Shown one piece after another: positions 26,366 through 35,416 of a stretch of 64,000 bases of DNA. The notes below the pieces were generated by a model. That model was not told where the DNA came from. It worked only from the letters and a program-made list of their open reading frames with translations, and made no database searches. Each line of letters starts with the position of its first letter. Within the stretch, counting starts at the first letter, position 1. The DNA is from Halovenus aranensis (lineage in GTDB: Archaea > Halobacteriota > Halobacteria > Halobacteriales > Haloarculaceae). The translations under genes and the position numbers were made by a program. The stretch covers positions 145,680 to 209,679 of the forward strand of contig NZ_FNFC01000005.1 of the NCBI RefSeq assembly GCF_900100385.1, read 5' to 3'.

Positions 26366-27271
26366 CTAATCGACGGTTCTGCCTCGGACGCGTTCGGTTC
26401 GGGTGACGCGCGCATCAGCATCGAGATAAAAGCGGAGTTCGTCCGAGTCGTGGGACAGAACGACTCTGTACTCGGCAGGGTCGTCGGACAGTTGTTCCGC
26501 GGTCCACTGGGCCGCAAACTCGTGTAGCTCCCACATTCCCCTAGTACTCAGGTCGATGCCGTGTTCCCAGTGGAACGCGATGGATGCGGGGTGGTAGGCG
26601 ACGCCGTAGGCCATCGGTCCGTTGTACTCCCGCAGGCAGTGGTTACACTCGTCTCTGACGAGAAATGAGTGGATGTCTTCGACAGGGAGCCCCTCGGTGT
26701 CGATGACAGTCGTCGAGAGGTCACCAGTGCAGGCGACACAGAGTCCGTTTCGTATCTGTCTGTAATCGAGAGCCATCTTGCTGGCAACTCTGTCGACGAG
26801 TTCGTCGCCGTCGTGGGCCCGAACCAGGGTCGGCGCTATGGGATGTCCCGAGAGGGCGCGCTCGCAGTTCCGACAGGTGACGATGAAAAACTGGAACCTG
26901 AGACTCGCTTCGAGTTCCGTACTGTCGCAGTACATACAGTGCCCGTCTATCGTCACGGGATCGAACGCCGGCAGGTGCTCGTAGTTGTCCGCGAGTATCA
27001 TCCGAACGAACTTCTCGCCAGCGTGCGTGAACGAGTAGCCGGCGTCTGTCTTCCTGAGGAACGGCCCGACAAGTTCGCCGAGGTGATAGGAGAGCTTCGA
27101 GGTGTTGTCGACATCGACCCGTTCGTAGATGTCCGAGAACGCGAGCTCGGTCCGCCCCGAACTCCGTGTCTCCGTCTCGGCTTCGGCGACGGCAATCGCC
27201 TCCAGAATGTCCACGCGTATCTCGTCGGACAGCAGGCCGAACACCGCGGCCGGGGGCGGTGCGTCACTCAT
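26366..27271 (-). CDS. ArsR-like HTH regulator with zinc-binding C-terminal domain
   Basis: A 301-residue protein. The N-terminal winged helix (GLLSDEIRVDILEAIA, then TSKLSYHLGELVGPFL) is followed by a linker and a ~190-residue domain with CxxC pairs (CMYCDS, CRNCER, CVAC, CNHC), suggesting two zinc ribbons. This architecture is widespread in haloarchaea, usually beside transport genes. It is upstream of the MMPL transporter on the same strand with a ~190-base gap containing separate promoter signals, so it probably controls that transporter. Ligand is unknown. Confidence 0.85.
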   Translation of the reverse strand: MSDAPPPAAVFGLLSDEIRVDILEAIAVAEAETETRSSGRTELAFSDIYERVDVDNTSKLSYHLGELVGPFLRKTDAGYSFTHAGEKFVRMILADNYEHLPAFDPVTIDGHCMYCDSTELEASLRFQFFIVTCRNCERALSGHPIAPTLVRAHDGDELVDRVASKMALDYRQIRNGLCVACTGDLSTTVIDTEGLPVEDIHSFLVRDECNHCLREYNGPMAYGVAYHPASIAFHWEHGIDLSTRGMWELHEFAAQWTAEQLSDDPAEYRVVLSHDSDELRFYLDADARVTRTERVRGRTVD

Positions 27272-27410
27272 CTATCGTCATCATCGGGTGCGACGGTATT
27301 GAAACTACGGCCCGATCTCCGGGCAGTGTCGCCTGCGTGGCCGTCGGCCGCTAGTCCTGTCTGAGAAACAAAACACGCAGTTGATATATCGGGAGAGCAC
27401 TACCGGGAGT

Positions 27411-27590
27411 ATGTACCGCACCAACTCGTCCGTGGAAACGGTCGTCGGCTTGCCCGTGGCCGCTGTCGCGGTCGTCGGGACGCAAGTGCTCGGCTGGGAG
27501 TGGGGCTCCGGACAACTCGTCCCGACGGTGGCCGGCGTCACAGCGGCCGGGGCCGCCGTCCTCATCGTCGCCGGCCGACTGCGCGAATAA
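27411..27590 (+). CDS. small two-helix membrane protein
   Basis: A 59-residue protein with two hydrophobic segments (VVGLPVAAVAVVGTQVLG and VAGVTAAGAAVLIVAG) separated by a short WEWGSGQL loop, and a basic end. This is the topology of many haloarchaeal micro membrane proteins with no known function. It is convergent with the MATE gene. Confidence 0.6.
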   Translation: MYRTNSSVETVVGLPVAAVAVVGTQVLGWEWGSGQLVPTVAGVTAAGAAVLIVAGRLRE

Positions 27591-27614
27591 CAGCGCGTTC
27601 GACAGTCATACCAG

Positions 27615-29012
27615 TCAATCGTCGGTCGTCAGACTGCCCCGGTCTTCCATCATATCCGTCGCCCGGGCCGCCCAGTCACCGTACTGGAAGCCGACGACGA
27701 CGATACACAGCGCCGAGACGTAGTAGAGGACGATACCGGCGTAGATGCCGACGACACCCCAGCCGAAGACGACACTCGACAGATACGAAAAACCGAGGAA
27801 AAAGACCACGAGACCGACGGTGCGAGCGATGAATGGGGTCGTGGTGTCGCTGCCGCCCTGAAGAGAGCCAGAGAGCGTAATATACAGCACCGTCGCCGGT
27901 GCCGCGAGCCCGTAGGCGACGGTGAAACCGACGGCGGTTGGGAGCGTATCGGGGTCGTCGGTGAACAGACCCGCAAGCGGTTCGGCGAAGACAGCCAACA
28001 GGAGTCCGATTGTGCCGACAGAGACCAGTCCGAGCGCCGCGGTCGCCCAACCGTTGTACCGCGCTTCACCCGGTTTCCCTTCGCCGAGGGCCTGTCCGAC
28101 GACGATACTGGCTCCGGTGTTGAGACCCCTGCCCAGAGGACTGGTCACCTGCTGGTAGACGCGGCGGCCAATCTGATAGCCGGCGTTGACCTCGGCACCG
28201 AAAGAGAGCAACAGGGCGTTAAACGGAAACTCGACGGCGGTGGCGACCATCCCCTCAGCGACTTTCGGGGCCGAGACAACGAACAGCTGTTTGGCGATGA
28301 CCAGCCGTCGGGGGTATGTGAACGCAGCCGGCGTCCAGTCGGTTGCGATTGCCAGCACGAACGCCGACGCGGTGAAGACGTTGCCAAAGGCCGTGGCGAT
28401 GCCGACGCCGACGATTTCGAGCCGTGGGGCACCGAACAGCCCGAGACCGAGCACCAGCGACAGGACGATGTTGAGGCCGTTCGAGGTGAGGTTGACGTAC
28501 ATGGGCGTTCGGGTGTCGCCAGTCCCCTGAAGCGCACGTGCACCGATGAGCGCGACGTGTCTTGCGGGTGCAGTCAGAAAGACGACCGCGAGATAGGTAC
28601 CACCGAGATCCGCAACGTCTGCCATCTGGTCCTGTTCGGCCCAGATACCGAGGATAGCAATCGCCTCCTCGCCGAGGGTGACACCGAAGACGGCGAAAGG
28701 AATCCCGGCGAGAAAGCCGATGAGAAGCGCCTGCGTGACGGCTTCGTCGCGGTTTGCCGTCGCGTCGCTGCCGGTGTCCTGGCTCGACAGCGCAATCGCG
28801 CCCGCACCCATCCCCAGCCCGATGCGCAGCGGAAACCGAGCATAGAGGTCTGCGAGTCCGATTGCGGCGACCGCAAGCGGCGAGAACAGCGCCGTGACGA
28901 AAATATCGGTCGTCCGCATCAGCGTCCGCGAGACCTGTTCGACCATCACAGGCCAGGAGAGCGACGTGACCTGCCGCCAGAGCGCGAACAGCCGCTGTCG
29001 GTCGACCCTCAC
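27615..29012 (-). CDS. MATE family efflux transporter
   Basis: A 465-residue, 12-helix protein of the multidrug and toxic compound extrusion family. The N-half opens with TSLSWPVMVEQVSRTLMRTT, where the Q/D-containing helix 1 is typical. The repeat starts near residue 240 (APKVAEGMVATAVEFPFNALL). It exports cationic or hydrophobic compounds in exchange for Na+ or H+. It is the last gene of a TetR-MATE-MATE operon, 21 bases after the previous gene. Confidence 0.92.
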   Translation of the reverse strand: MRVDRQRLFALWRQVTSLSWPVMVEQVSRTLMRTTDIFVTALFSPLAVAAIGLADLYARFPLRIGLGMGAGAIALSSQDTGSDATANRDEAVTQALLIGFLAGIPFAVFGVTLGEEAIAILGIWAEQDQMADVADLGGTYLAVVFLTAPARHVALIGARALQGTGDTRTPMYVNLTSNGLNIVLSLVLGLGLFGAPRLEIVGVGIATAFGNVFTASAFVLAIATDWTPAAFTYPRRLVIAKQLFVVSAPKVAEGMVATAVEFPFNALLLSFGAEVNAGYQIGRRVYQQVTSPLGRGLNTGASIVVGQALGEGKPGEARYNGWATAALGLVSVGTIGLLLAVFAEPLAGLFTDDPDTLPTAVGFTVAYGLAAPATVLYITLSGSLQGGSDTTTPFIARTVGLVVFFLGFSYLSSVVFGWGVVGIYAGIVLYYVSALCIVVVGFQYGDWAARATDMMEDRGSLTTDD

Positions 29013-29033
29013 CGGGACTCACCACCGTCACAT

Positions 29034-30653
29034 CTAGTCATCCTTCTGTGGTGCGGTAGACGTATCGGCCCTGTCGGCGTCGCCGCCGGCGGCTTCCGGA
29101 CGGTAGGCCTGACTTATCCGCATCCACTTGTTGGTCCGGAACCGCCAGTAGTTGATTGCTGCCGGGATGGCCGTCTCCGAGACGAACGCGAGATACAGTC
29201 CCCAGAGTCCGAGGGTCGGAAGTACGACCTCCGGCGTTGTCACGCCGACGACCGGCACAGTAATCGCTGGAATGTCGCCGCCAGCGCCGAGATACGCAAG
29301 TGGAATCGAGCCGAGATACTGGCCGATGAACTGGCTGACGAAGGGAATACGAGTATCGCCACTGGCATCGAGCGGGCCTGCCGAGGCCCCCGAGACGCCC
29401 TGGAAGATGATGGCAAAACAGGCCGCATAGACCAGGTCACGCGCAATCGGTATCTCCGGGCTCGTCGGACTGTCGGCAAATAACTGGACGAGCTGTTCGG
29501 CGGAGACGGCGACGATGAGCGCGGAGACGAAGTAGGTCGCGACGGCAAAGCGGATGATATCTCGGCCGTAGGCTTCGGCCTCACGTTCGTTGTTCTGGCC
29601 GAGCGCCTGTCCAACGAGGCTGGAGGAAGCGAGCCCGAAGCCCCAGCCGGGTGTGTTCATCACCCCCCAGATGCGCCGGGCGATGACCCAGCCGGCGACC
29701 GTGTTCTCGCCAAAGATGTCGAGGATACCGAGCATCGGGAACTGGAAGGTGGTCCAGACCAAGTTTCGGAGCGCCACCGGCGTCCCGATTTCGACGAGGT
29801 CGCGAATCATACCGGTGTCGGTGTAGCTGCCAAAAGGAGCAAGCGTGACCGGGAACTCTCCGACACCGGGGAACCGTCCCCAGACGAGTCCGAGCGTGAA
29901 CGCGGTGGTGGCCGCCACGTTCGAGACGACCGTCCCCATCGCCGCGCCGGCGACTCCCCAGCCGAAGCCGAAGATGAAAACGGCGTTGAGGACGATGTTC
30001 GCGACTGCGCCGCCGGCCCGAATCTGCATCGCTGTGAAGGCGTCGTCACAGCCGACGAGGACACGGCTCGCGACGAGGTTCAGCGCCGCGAAGGGGATGC
30101 CGAACCCGACTACCTGCAAGTAGGTCGCACCTTCGGCCAGCGCCTCGTCGTTGCTCGTGAGCACCGAGATGAGCTGTTCGGGATACAACCAGAACAACAC
30201 CGAGAGCGGCACCGTCGAGACGACCGCGAGGAAGACACTGGAGCGGACTGCCCGGCCGAGTTCGTCGTGGGCATCGGCCCCGAAGCGCTGAGACACCAGC
30301 GCGATAGTTCCGCCGGCGATACCCCCACCGAGCGAGAAGGCGAGCCCCCAGAACGGGCTGGCGAAACCGACGCCAGCGACCGCCGAGGTGCCGACGGCTA
30401 CGCCGACCATCGCCACGTCGACCGCGTTTTTCGACATCCGGGCGATACCCGTCAGCACGCGGGGCCAGGCGAGTTCGGTCGTCTTCTCTGCGCGGTCTCG
30501 GTCGATGAGTCCCAGGCGGACGAGCCCGAGGCCAATCCAGAGGATGCCGAGTCGAACCGGGTTTGGGACGGTATCGACGAGCCAGCGGCTCGCGCGGCGG
30601 AGGGGAGCCACCACGAACGCGAACAGCCACGAGAGTGGGGGTGGGAGCGTCAT
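29034..30653 (-). CDS. MATE family efflux transporter, longer paralogue
   Basis: A 539-residue MATE protein, longer than the neighbour because of an N-terminal extension (SWLFAFVVAPLRRASRWLVD) with an extra hydrophobic segment and a charged C-terminal tail. The core repeats are evident: ARMSKNAVDVAMVGVAVGTS and IGTPVALRNLVWTTFQFPML. Sequence divergence from the downstream copy suggests an old duplication, possibly with the two acting on different substrates or as a pair. It lies between TetR (54 bases upstream) and the second MATE. Confidence 0.92.
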   Translation of the reverse strand: MTLPPPLSWLFAFVVAPLRRASRWLVDTVPNPVRLGILWIGLGLVRLGLIDRDRAEKTTELAWPRVLTGIARMSKNAVDVAMVGVAVGTSAVAGVGFASPFWGLAFSLGGGIAGGTIALVSQRFGADAHDELGRAVRSSVFLAVVSTVPLSVLFWLYPEQLISVLTSNDEALAEGATYLQVVGFGIPFAALNLVASRVLVGCDDAFTAMQIRAGGAVANIVLNAVFIFGFGWGVAGAAMGTVVSNVAATTAFTLGLVWGRFPGVGEFPVTLAPFGSYTDTGMIRDLVEIGTPVALRNLVWTTFQFPMLGILDIFGENTVAGWVIARRIWGVMNTPGWGFGLASSSLVGQALGQNNEREAEAYGRDIIRFAVATYFVSALIVAVSAEQLVQLFADSPTSPEIPIARDLVYAACFAIIFQGVSGASAGPLDASGDTRIPFVSQFIGQYLGSIPLAYLGAGGDIPAITVPVVGVTTPEVVLPTLGLWGLYLAFVSETAIPAAINYWRFRTNKWMRISQAYRPEAAGGDADRADTSTAPQKDD

Positions 30654-30707
30654 GCAGTCGGTCGTCTACCAGGAGACAGCCGCCAGTCGGCAAGGGGGCT
30701 GACCGTG

Positions 30708-31361
30708 TCAGTCGTGAATCGATTCGAGTGCGTCGTCCAGCGACGGTCGGTCGACGCCGTCTTCGAGCAGCGGGTCGACGAGGCGTTCGAGCGCCTGTTC
30801 GGCGACGGTTCTGGTGTAGCCGACCTCGTCGTCGCCGCCCTCGTTGAGCGTGACCTGGCGCGTGCGAGCGCCGTCGAGCATCGCGACAAACAGCGCCGCC
30901 GTCGCCTCGGTGTCGACTGGTTTGAGAACGCCGTCGTCGATACCGTCTTCGAGCGTCTCTTCGAGCGTGTCCCGGAGCAGTTCGTCGCTCCGGCGCAGCG
31001 ACGTGCGGATGCGGTCGTTGAACGGTCCCTGCGACCGCATCTCCAGCAAGGCGAGGTGGAAAGAGGCGCGCTCGGTGTCGTCGGGTGCGAACACGAAGCG
31101 AGCGACGAACTCGACCAGTCGGTCAACCGGCGGCTGGTCGGCTCGACACTCCATTTTTTCCTCGTAATCCGCCAACATCTGGTCGAGAAACGCGACGAGC
31201 AGGTCCTCTTTCGTGTCGTAGTGATAGTGCAACAGTGAGGTACTCTTGTCGCACTCGTCAGCGATATCCTGCATCGTCAGTTCGGCGTACCCGTTGTCCC
31301 GGAGGGCCTGGTACACCGCGTCCATGATGTCGTCGGCTCCGAGCGGTTCCTCCTCGCTCAT
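30708..31361 (-). CDS. TetR/AcrR family transcriptional regulator
   Basis: A 217-residue regulator. The N-terminal HTH is DIMDAVYQALRDNGYAELTM, then QDIADECDKSTSLLHYHYDT, a canonical TetR recognition helix. The rest is an all-helical ligand domain. The start codon touches a perfect inverted repeat (31361-31380), so it almost certainly represses itself and the two co-directional MATE genes 54 and about 1700 bases downstream. The inducer is unknown, but by analogy would be a toxic compound exported by the MATE pumps. Confidence 0.93.
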   Translation of the reverse strand: MSEEEPLGADDIMDAVYQALRDNGYAELTMQDIADECDKSTSLLHYHYDTKEDLLVAFLDQMLADYEEKMECRADQPPVDRLVEFVARFVFAPDDTERASFHLALLEMRSQGPFNDRIRTSLRRSDELLRDTLEETLEDGIDDGVLKPVDTEATAALFVAMLDGARTRQVTLNEGGDDEVGYTRTVAEQALERLVDPLLEDGVDRPSLDDALESIHD

Positions 31362-31380
31362 TGACTGAGTGGTCAGTCAA
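31361..31380. promoter_or_regulatory. TetR operator: perfect 8-bp inverted repeat over the start codon
   Basis: TTGACTGA (31361-31368) and TCAGTCAA (31373-31380) are perfect inverted copies with a 4-base centre, GTGG. The first base belongs to the start codon of the tetR gene. A repressor bound here would cover the start of a leaderless transcript. The TTGACTGA-type half-site is typical of TetR proteins. Confidence 0.8.
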
Positions 31381-31412
31381 GCAGCCTAAAACCTCTTACG
31401 GCTCGTGACGAG

Positions 31413-32717
31413 TTACCCGACCAGCGGGATGGTCCGCTGTGGCGTGATGACCTCCTCGACTTGTGTCAGTGCGAGGACGACGCCGGCGGCGGCGAGGAAC
31501 GCGGCGACGGCAAACGGCACCACGAACCCCCAGGCGACCAGAAAGCCGGAGATGAGCGGGCCGAAGGCGACGCCAAAGCCAAAGGCCATCGTCAACACCG
31601 ACAGCGTCGACCCCGAGCGGTCGTCGGGCGCGATGTCGCCGGCAAGTGCGAGCGCCGGCGCGAACACCATCGCACCGGCGGCCCCCTGGAAGAAGCGCGC
31701 CCCGAACATCAGCCACGAGTCTGGCGCGAGTCCGCCAAACAGTGCGATCTCGGGGATGAGCCCCTGTGCGAGCGTCGTCGGCACCAGTAACACCGTGCCA
31801 GCGAGGATGAACACGCGCCGCCCGTAGAAGTCAGTCGCCCGCCCGATAGGAGCCTGGAGCAGAATCTGTGCGAGGACGAACGCGGAAAACTGGAGGCCGA
31901 ACATGGTCGGCCCCTGGTCGAGTTTCGCATTGACAATATCGCCGAGCGTGGCGAAGATAGCGATGCCGACAGCCATGAAAAACGAGATAACGCCGAGTGC
32001 GAAGACCGGGTCGAGCAGTTGCTCGCCAGACTGGTCGAAGACGGCGATACCGCCCGAATCGTCGTCGCCGTCGGTGGTCTCGATGTCCGGGTCACGGATG
32101 AGTATCGTCACCAGAAGGAAGGCGACCGTAGCGGTACAGGCGGCGAAATAGAACGCGGCGTCATAGCCCGAGAACGTGACCGATATCCCACCCAGCGACA
32201 GCGAGTATGGGCCGGCATCGACGACGCCGCCGGCAGCGATGGGGCCGACACCGAAGCCGACCAGCCGGAACGTGTTGTAGGTGCCCATGTTGCCGCCGCG
32301 GTTGCCCTCTGCGGCGAGGTCGTTGACCAGCGCGACCGTCGTCGGGATGATGAACGCGCCGGCGATGCCCTGGAGGACGCGCAACCCCAGGAGATGCCAG
32401 TACGACGACGCCAGCGAGTACGCGAAACTCGCCGCCGCGATGAGGACGAGCCCGAAGAGGACGAATATCTTGCGCCGTCCGGTTCGGTCCGAGAGCCGAC
32501 CGGTAAAGGGCTGGAGCGGGCTGTTGACAAAGCCAAACAGCGAGAGGACGATGCCGGTGATTGCGACCTCGGTCAGTCCGAAGGCGTTGCCGGAGACAAA
32601 GTCGCTGGCGATAAACAGCGGCAAGACGACGATGAGAAAGGAGTTGCCGACCGACTCGGACATCCGTGCGAGCGCCAGCGCGATGACCTGTGGGTTGACG
32701 CCGAGCCGGTTCTTCAT
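31413..32717 (-). CDS. MFS transporter, drug-efflux type
   Basis: A 434-residue, 12-helix major facilitator. Loop 2-3 carries GRLSDRTGRRKIFV, the signature MFS motif A. Helix 5 has GFGVGPIAAGG, similar to drug/proton antiporter motif C. The second half has a matching loop, GRATDFYGRRVFI. A long cytoplasmic acidic loop (residues about 210-240) separates the halves. It lies upstream of tetR on the same strand, with the operator in the 51-base gap between them. It has its own promoter upstream, so it may or may not belong to the TetR regulon. Confidence 0.9.
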   Translation of the reverse strand: MKNRLGVNPQVIALALARMSESVGNSFLIVVLPLFIASDFVSGNAFGLTEVAITGIVLSLFGFVNSPLQPFTGRLSDRTGRRKIFVLFGLVLIAAASFAYSLASSYWHLLGLRVLQGIAGAFIIPTTVALVNDLAAEGNRGGNMGTYNTFRLVGFGVGPIAAGGVVDAGPYSLSLGGISVTFSGYDAAFYFAACTATVAFLLVTILIRDPDIETTDGDDDSGGIAVFDQSGEQLLDPVFALGVISFFMAVGIAIFATLGDIVNAKLDQGPTMFGLQFSAFVLAQILLQAPIGRATDFYGRRVFILAGTVLLVPTTLAQGLIPEIALFGGLAPDSWLMFGARFFQGAAGAMVFAPALALAGDIAPDDRSGSTLSVLTMAFGFGVAFGPLISGFLVAWGFVVPFAVAAFLAAAGVVLALTQVEEVITPQRTIPLVG

Positions 32718-32847
32718 ATTCCTCCGGACTCGGCGGCTACGCTCGTCTCTCGCGACATATCTTCAGACCGTGCCATGTCGGTCTGGTTGGTTCCTGTGGT
32801 CAATATTGTTGTGGTTGCGAGCAGACACGGGGCAGCCGTGGCCCGAC

Positions 32848-33174
32848 TCAGAACTGGTAGCGTCGGTCGTCGTTTTGCTGTGCCTGGGGGAACTGGCCGC
32901 CGGTCATCTCCTCGAAGGTCATCCCGTTGAGGTACTCGTCGTAGGTCACGTCGAACTCCTGGCGGAGATTGAAATCGAGTTGGCCGGTCTCGACGGTCGT
33001 CTGAAAGAGCAGATGCACCGCCCGGCGGACCAGTTCGTCCGCGTCCTCTGGGTCGAGCGCCGCCGTGAGCATGGCGAGTTCGTTGCGCGTCTCGCGGTCC
33101 AGTGTCACGTCGAGTTCCTCGCCGAGGTCGCTGTAGGACTGTTCGACATCTGCCGTCAAGTCGTCGAGACTCAT
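32848..33174 (-). CDS. conserved small acidic helical protein
   Basis: A 108-residue protein from ATG 33174 (MSLDDLTADVEQSYSDLG). It is predicted helical, acidic, with one motif-like stretch (DEYLNGMTFEEMTGG) and no cysteines. It has no recognisable domain. It sits between the MFS gene and the Lrp-TrkA_C regulator on the same strand, with gaps that do not imply an operon. The first few upstream codons from 33216 look untranslated. Confidence 0.6.
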   Translation of the reverse strand: MSLDDLTADVEQSYSDLGEELDVTLDRETRNELAMLTAALDPEDADELVRRAVHLLFQTTVETGQLDFNLRQEFDVTYDEYLNGMTFEEMTGGQFPQAQQNDDRRYQF

Positions 33175-33248
33175 AGAGAAGGGTATCCCTGCCGAACGCA
33201 AACAGCTTTCGACCACGGCGCGACCGGGCGGCCGGACGCGTGAGTTAC

Positions 33249-33992
33249 CTACTCCGTTCCGAAGACATCCAGCGCCTCCCGTTCGAGGGGCGTCTTCGAG
33301 AACAGCGAGACTACGTCGCCGGCCCGAATCTCGGCCTCGCCTTTCGGCGTGAGGATGTCCCCATCGCGTTCGATGCCGACGACGAGCATCTCGTCGGCAA
33401 GCAACCCCTCGCTGACGGCCGATTCGATTGTCATGCCGGCAATCTCCGCGCCGTCCGAGACGGTGAACTCGACGACCTCGGCAGCGCCAGCGAGGTCCAT
33501 GAAGTCGGTCAGCGACGGTCCCGTCGGGGCGTCTTCGGGACCAAACGCGTGGTACGGGTGGTGGTACTCGCCCTCGATGACGCTCTCGTCTTCGATGTCG
33601 AGGCCAAGATCCGAGAGGTCACCGGCGATTCGGCTGATGTCGTTCGTGTCCGACCCGACGGCGGTGACCGCCAGGTTCGCGTGTCCCGTCATCAGCTCGC
33701 GGACCCGCACGACCCCGGAGATGTCGAGGGCGGCCTTCGCGAAGCGGTCGCGGTCCGGAATCGGCGCGGTACACCTGAACTGGTAGGTGACGTGGCCGTC
33801 GATGCGCTCGTAATCGATGTCGGCGGGATAGGCCCGGACGACGCCCTCCTCTTCGAGCTGGCGTATCCGGTTGCGAATCGTCGCCGCCGTCACCTGCATC
33901 TCCTCGGCAATCGCGGGTGCCGACGTGTTCCGGGCGTCCTGCGCGAGATAGTAGAGGATGCGCTTGTCGATTTCGTCGGCGCGATATTCCAT
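33249..33992 (-). CDS. Lrp/AsnC-type regulator with C-terminal TrkA_C domain
   Basis: About 247 residues from ATG 33992 (MEYRADEIDKRILYYLAQ). The N-terminal AsnC HTH has SAPAIAEEMQVTAATIRNRI. The next segment is the Lrp ligand-type fold (DGHVTYQFRCTAPIP, GVVRVRELMTGHANL). The C-terminal ~85 residues are a TrkA_C domain (SDGAEIAGMTIESAVSEG), which binds ligands such as cyclic di-AMP in potassium transport proteins. Divergently placed next to trkA and trkH, it probably regulates potassium uptake in response to a nucleotide or ion signal. This domain pairing is haloarchaea-typical. Confidence 0.9.
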   Translation of the reverse strand: MEYRADEIDKRILYYLAQDARNTSAPAIAEEMQVTAATIRNRIRQLEEEGVVRAYPADIDYERIDGHVTYQFRCTAPIPDRDRFAKAALDISGVVRVRELMTGHANLAVTAVGSDTNDISRIAGDLSDLGLDIEDESVIEGEYHHPYHAFGPEDAPTGPSLTDFMDLAGAAEVVEFTVSDGAEIAGMTIESAVSEGLLADEMLVVGIERDGDILTPKGEAEIRAGDVVSLFSKTPLEREALDVFGTE

Positions 33993-34229
33993 ACCTAGGC
34001 TACGACGAGGGCTCATAATTAATCCCTGTCTTCGAGCTGCTCGGCCGGCATCGCCGAGCGGAGGACACCTGTTATCATCGTTTCTGTTTCGCTATTTCTG
34101 TATTGAGTGGGTATAAATTTTCGCTTCAAAATCTGAAAGCACAGATTTATACCGTATCGAAAAAGACGACTGGGTAACGGCTGGTCGGCCGTCGCCGTCA
34201 GTGCCGACAACCAATCGGTGATACAACAG

Positions 34230-34571
34230 ATGAACCACAGCCAGCCCGACGACGTGCCAGACGCGGTCAAAGACGCTCTCGAAGCGAGTAGCGACCGACA
34301 GCTGCGCGCGACCATCGAGTACGCACAGCGGTTGCTCGGCGAGCGGTCCCGGCTGACAGACGCAATCGAGCCACGGGAGGGCGAGGACATCGTCCGCATC
34401 CACGACCACGAGGCGTACACGAGCGTCATTGTCGAACGCCCAGAGGAGACGGGACAGGCCCAGGGACCGTTCGCCTACCGCGTCCAGTGGGAGCCAGGGA
34501 TGGACGACGAGGATGGTCACTACCGGTGGCACTATCTCGGCCGCGTCGCCGTCGATTCGGAGGCGGACTGA
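34230..34571 (+). CDS. conserved haloarchaeal protein of unknown function
   Basis: A 113-residue acidic protein. I chose ATG 34230 over a GTG four codons upstream. The N-terminal half is helical (DAVKDALEASSDRQLRATIE). The C-terminal half has strand-rich sequence ending HYRWHYLGRV, which is conserved-looking and aromatic-rich. No function is known. It precedes trkA on the same strand but with a ~140-base gap. Confidence 0.65.
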   Translation: MNHSQPDDVPDAVKDALEASSDRQLRATIEYAQRLLGERSRLTDAIEPREGEDIVRIHDHEAYTSVIVERPEETGQAQGPFAYRVQWEPGMDDEDGHYRWHYLGRVAVDSEAD

Positions 34572-34708
34572 GATGCCGACGCGACCGCTTTCGGTACGTA
34601 GTCGACAGGCGTTCCCGGACGCCGGCGTGATAGCGACGGTCGGGCTGTCCGGCACCGGTCGCTCCCGGCCACAGGCCGACCGAGCAGTTCCGAGGTGAGT
34701 TCACAATC

Positions 34709-35395
34709 ATGTATATCATCATCGTCGGCGCGGGCGATATCGGCACGCCGCTCATCGACATCGCCACGCGCTCTGGAAACGAGGTCGTCGTCGTCGAACG
34801 AGACGCACAGAAAGCAGACGAGATCGCCGGCGAGTACGACTGTCTCGTCCTCAACGCAGACGCCACGGCGAAAGAGACGCTCGTCGACGCCGGGGCCGAA
34901 CGGGCGGACGCGATTGTCTCGACGACGGAACAGGACGCCACGAACGTCATGGTCTGTCTGCTCGCCGAGGAGTTCGACATTCCGGCGATTATGTCGGTCG
35001 TCCACAACCCCGAGCACATGACACTGTTCCGTCAAATTGGAGTCAACACCATCGAGAACCCCCAGCAACTCATCGCCGAGCACCTGTATCGGGCGGTCTC
35101 CCGGCCGGCTATCGTCGACTACATGCGCATCAGCGAGGAGGCCGAGGTGTTCGAGATTACGGTCACCGAGGACGCCCCCATCGCGGGGAAGACACTCAGC
35201 GAGGTCGGCGAGCAGGAGGTGCTCTCGGACGAGGTGTTGATAATCGCGCTCGAACGCGACGGCGAGGACGGCCCGCTGACGCCGCGTGGCGAGACGCGAA
35301 TCGAGGTGGGCGACCTGCTGACCGTCTACTCCGCGTTCGGAGCCTCTCCCGAGCTTACCGACCTGTTCGGTCACTACGAAGACCGGACGGCGTGA
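34709..35395 (+). CDS. trkA: TrkA potassium uptake regulatory subunit
   Basis: A 228-residue cytoplasmic protein. The N-terminal Rossmann (TrkA_N) has IVGAGDIGTPLIDIATRSGN and an acidic residue at the end of strand 2 (VVVERD), typical of NAD(H) binding. The C-terminal TrkA_C domain follows (DAPIAGKTLSEVGEQE). It assembles as a gating ring on TrkH and opens or closes it according to nucleotide state. It lies 21 bases upstream of trkH, so the pair forms an operon. Confidence 0.93.
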   Translation: MYIIIVGAGDIGTPLIDIATRSGNEVVVVERDAQKADEIAGEYDCLVLNADATAKETLVDAGAERADAIVSTTEQDATNVMVCLLAEEFDIPAIMSVVHNPEHMTLFRQIGVNTIENPQQLIAEHLYRAVSRPAIVDYMRISEEAEVFEITVTEDAPIAGKTLSEVGEQEVLSDEVLIIALERDGEDGPLTPRGETRIEVGDLLTVYSAFGASPELTDLFGHYEDRTA

Positions 35396-35416
35396 GACAG
35401 GGATTCCATCTCGACT

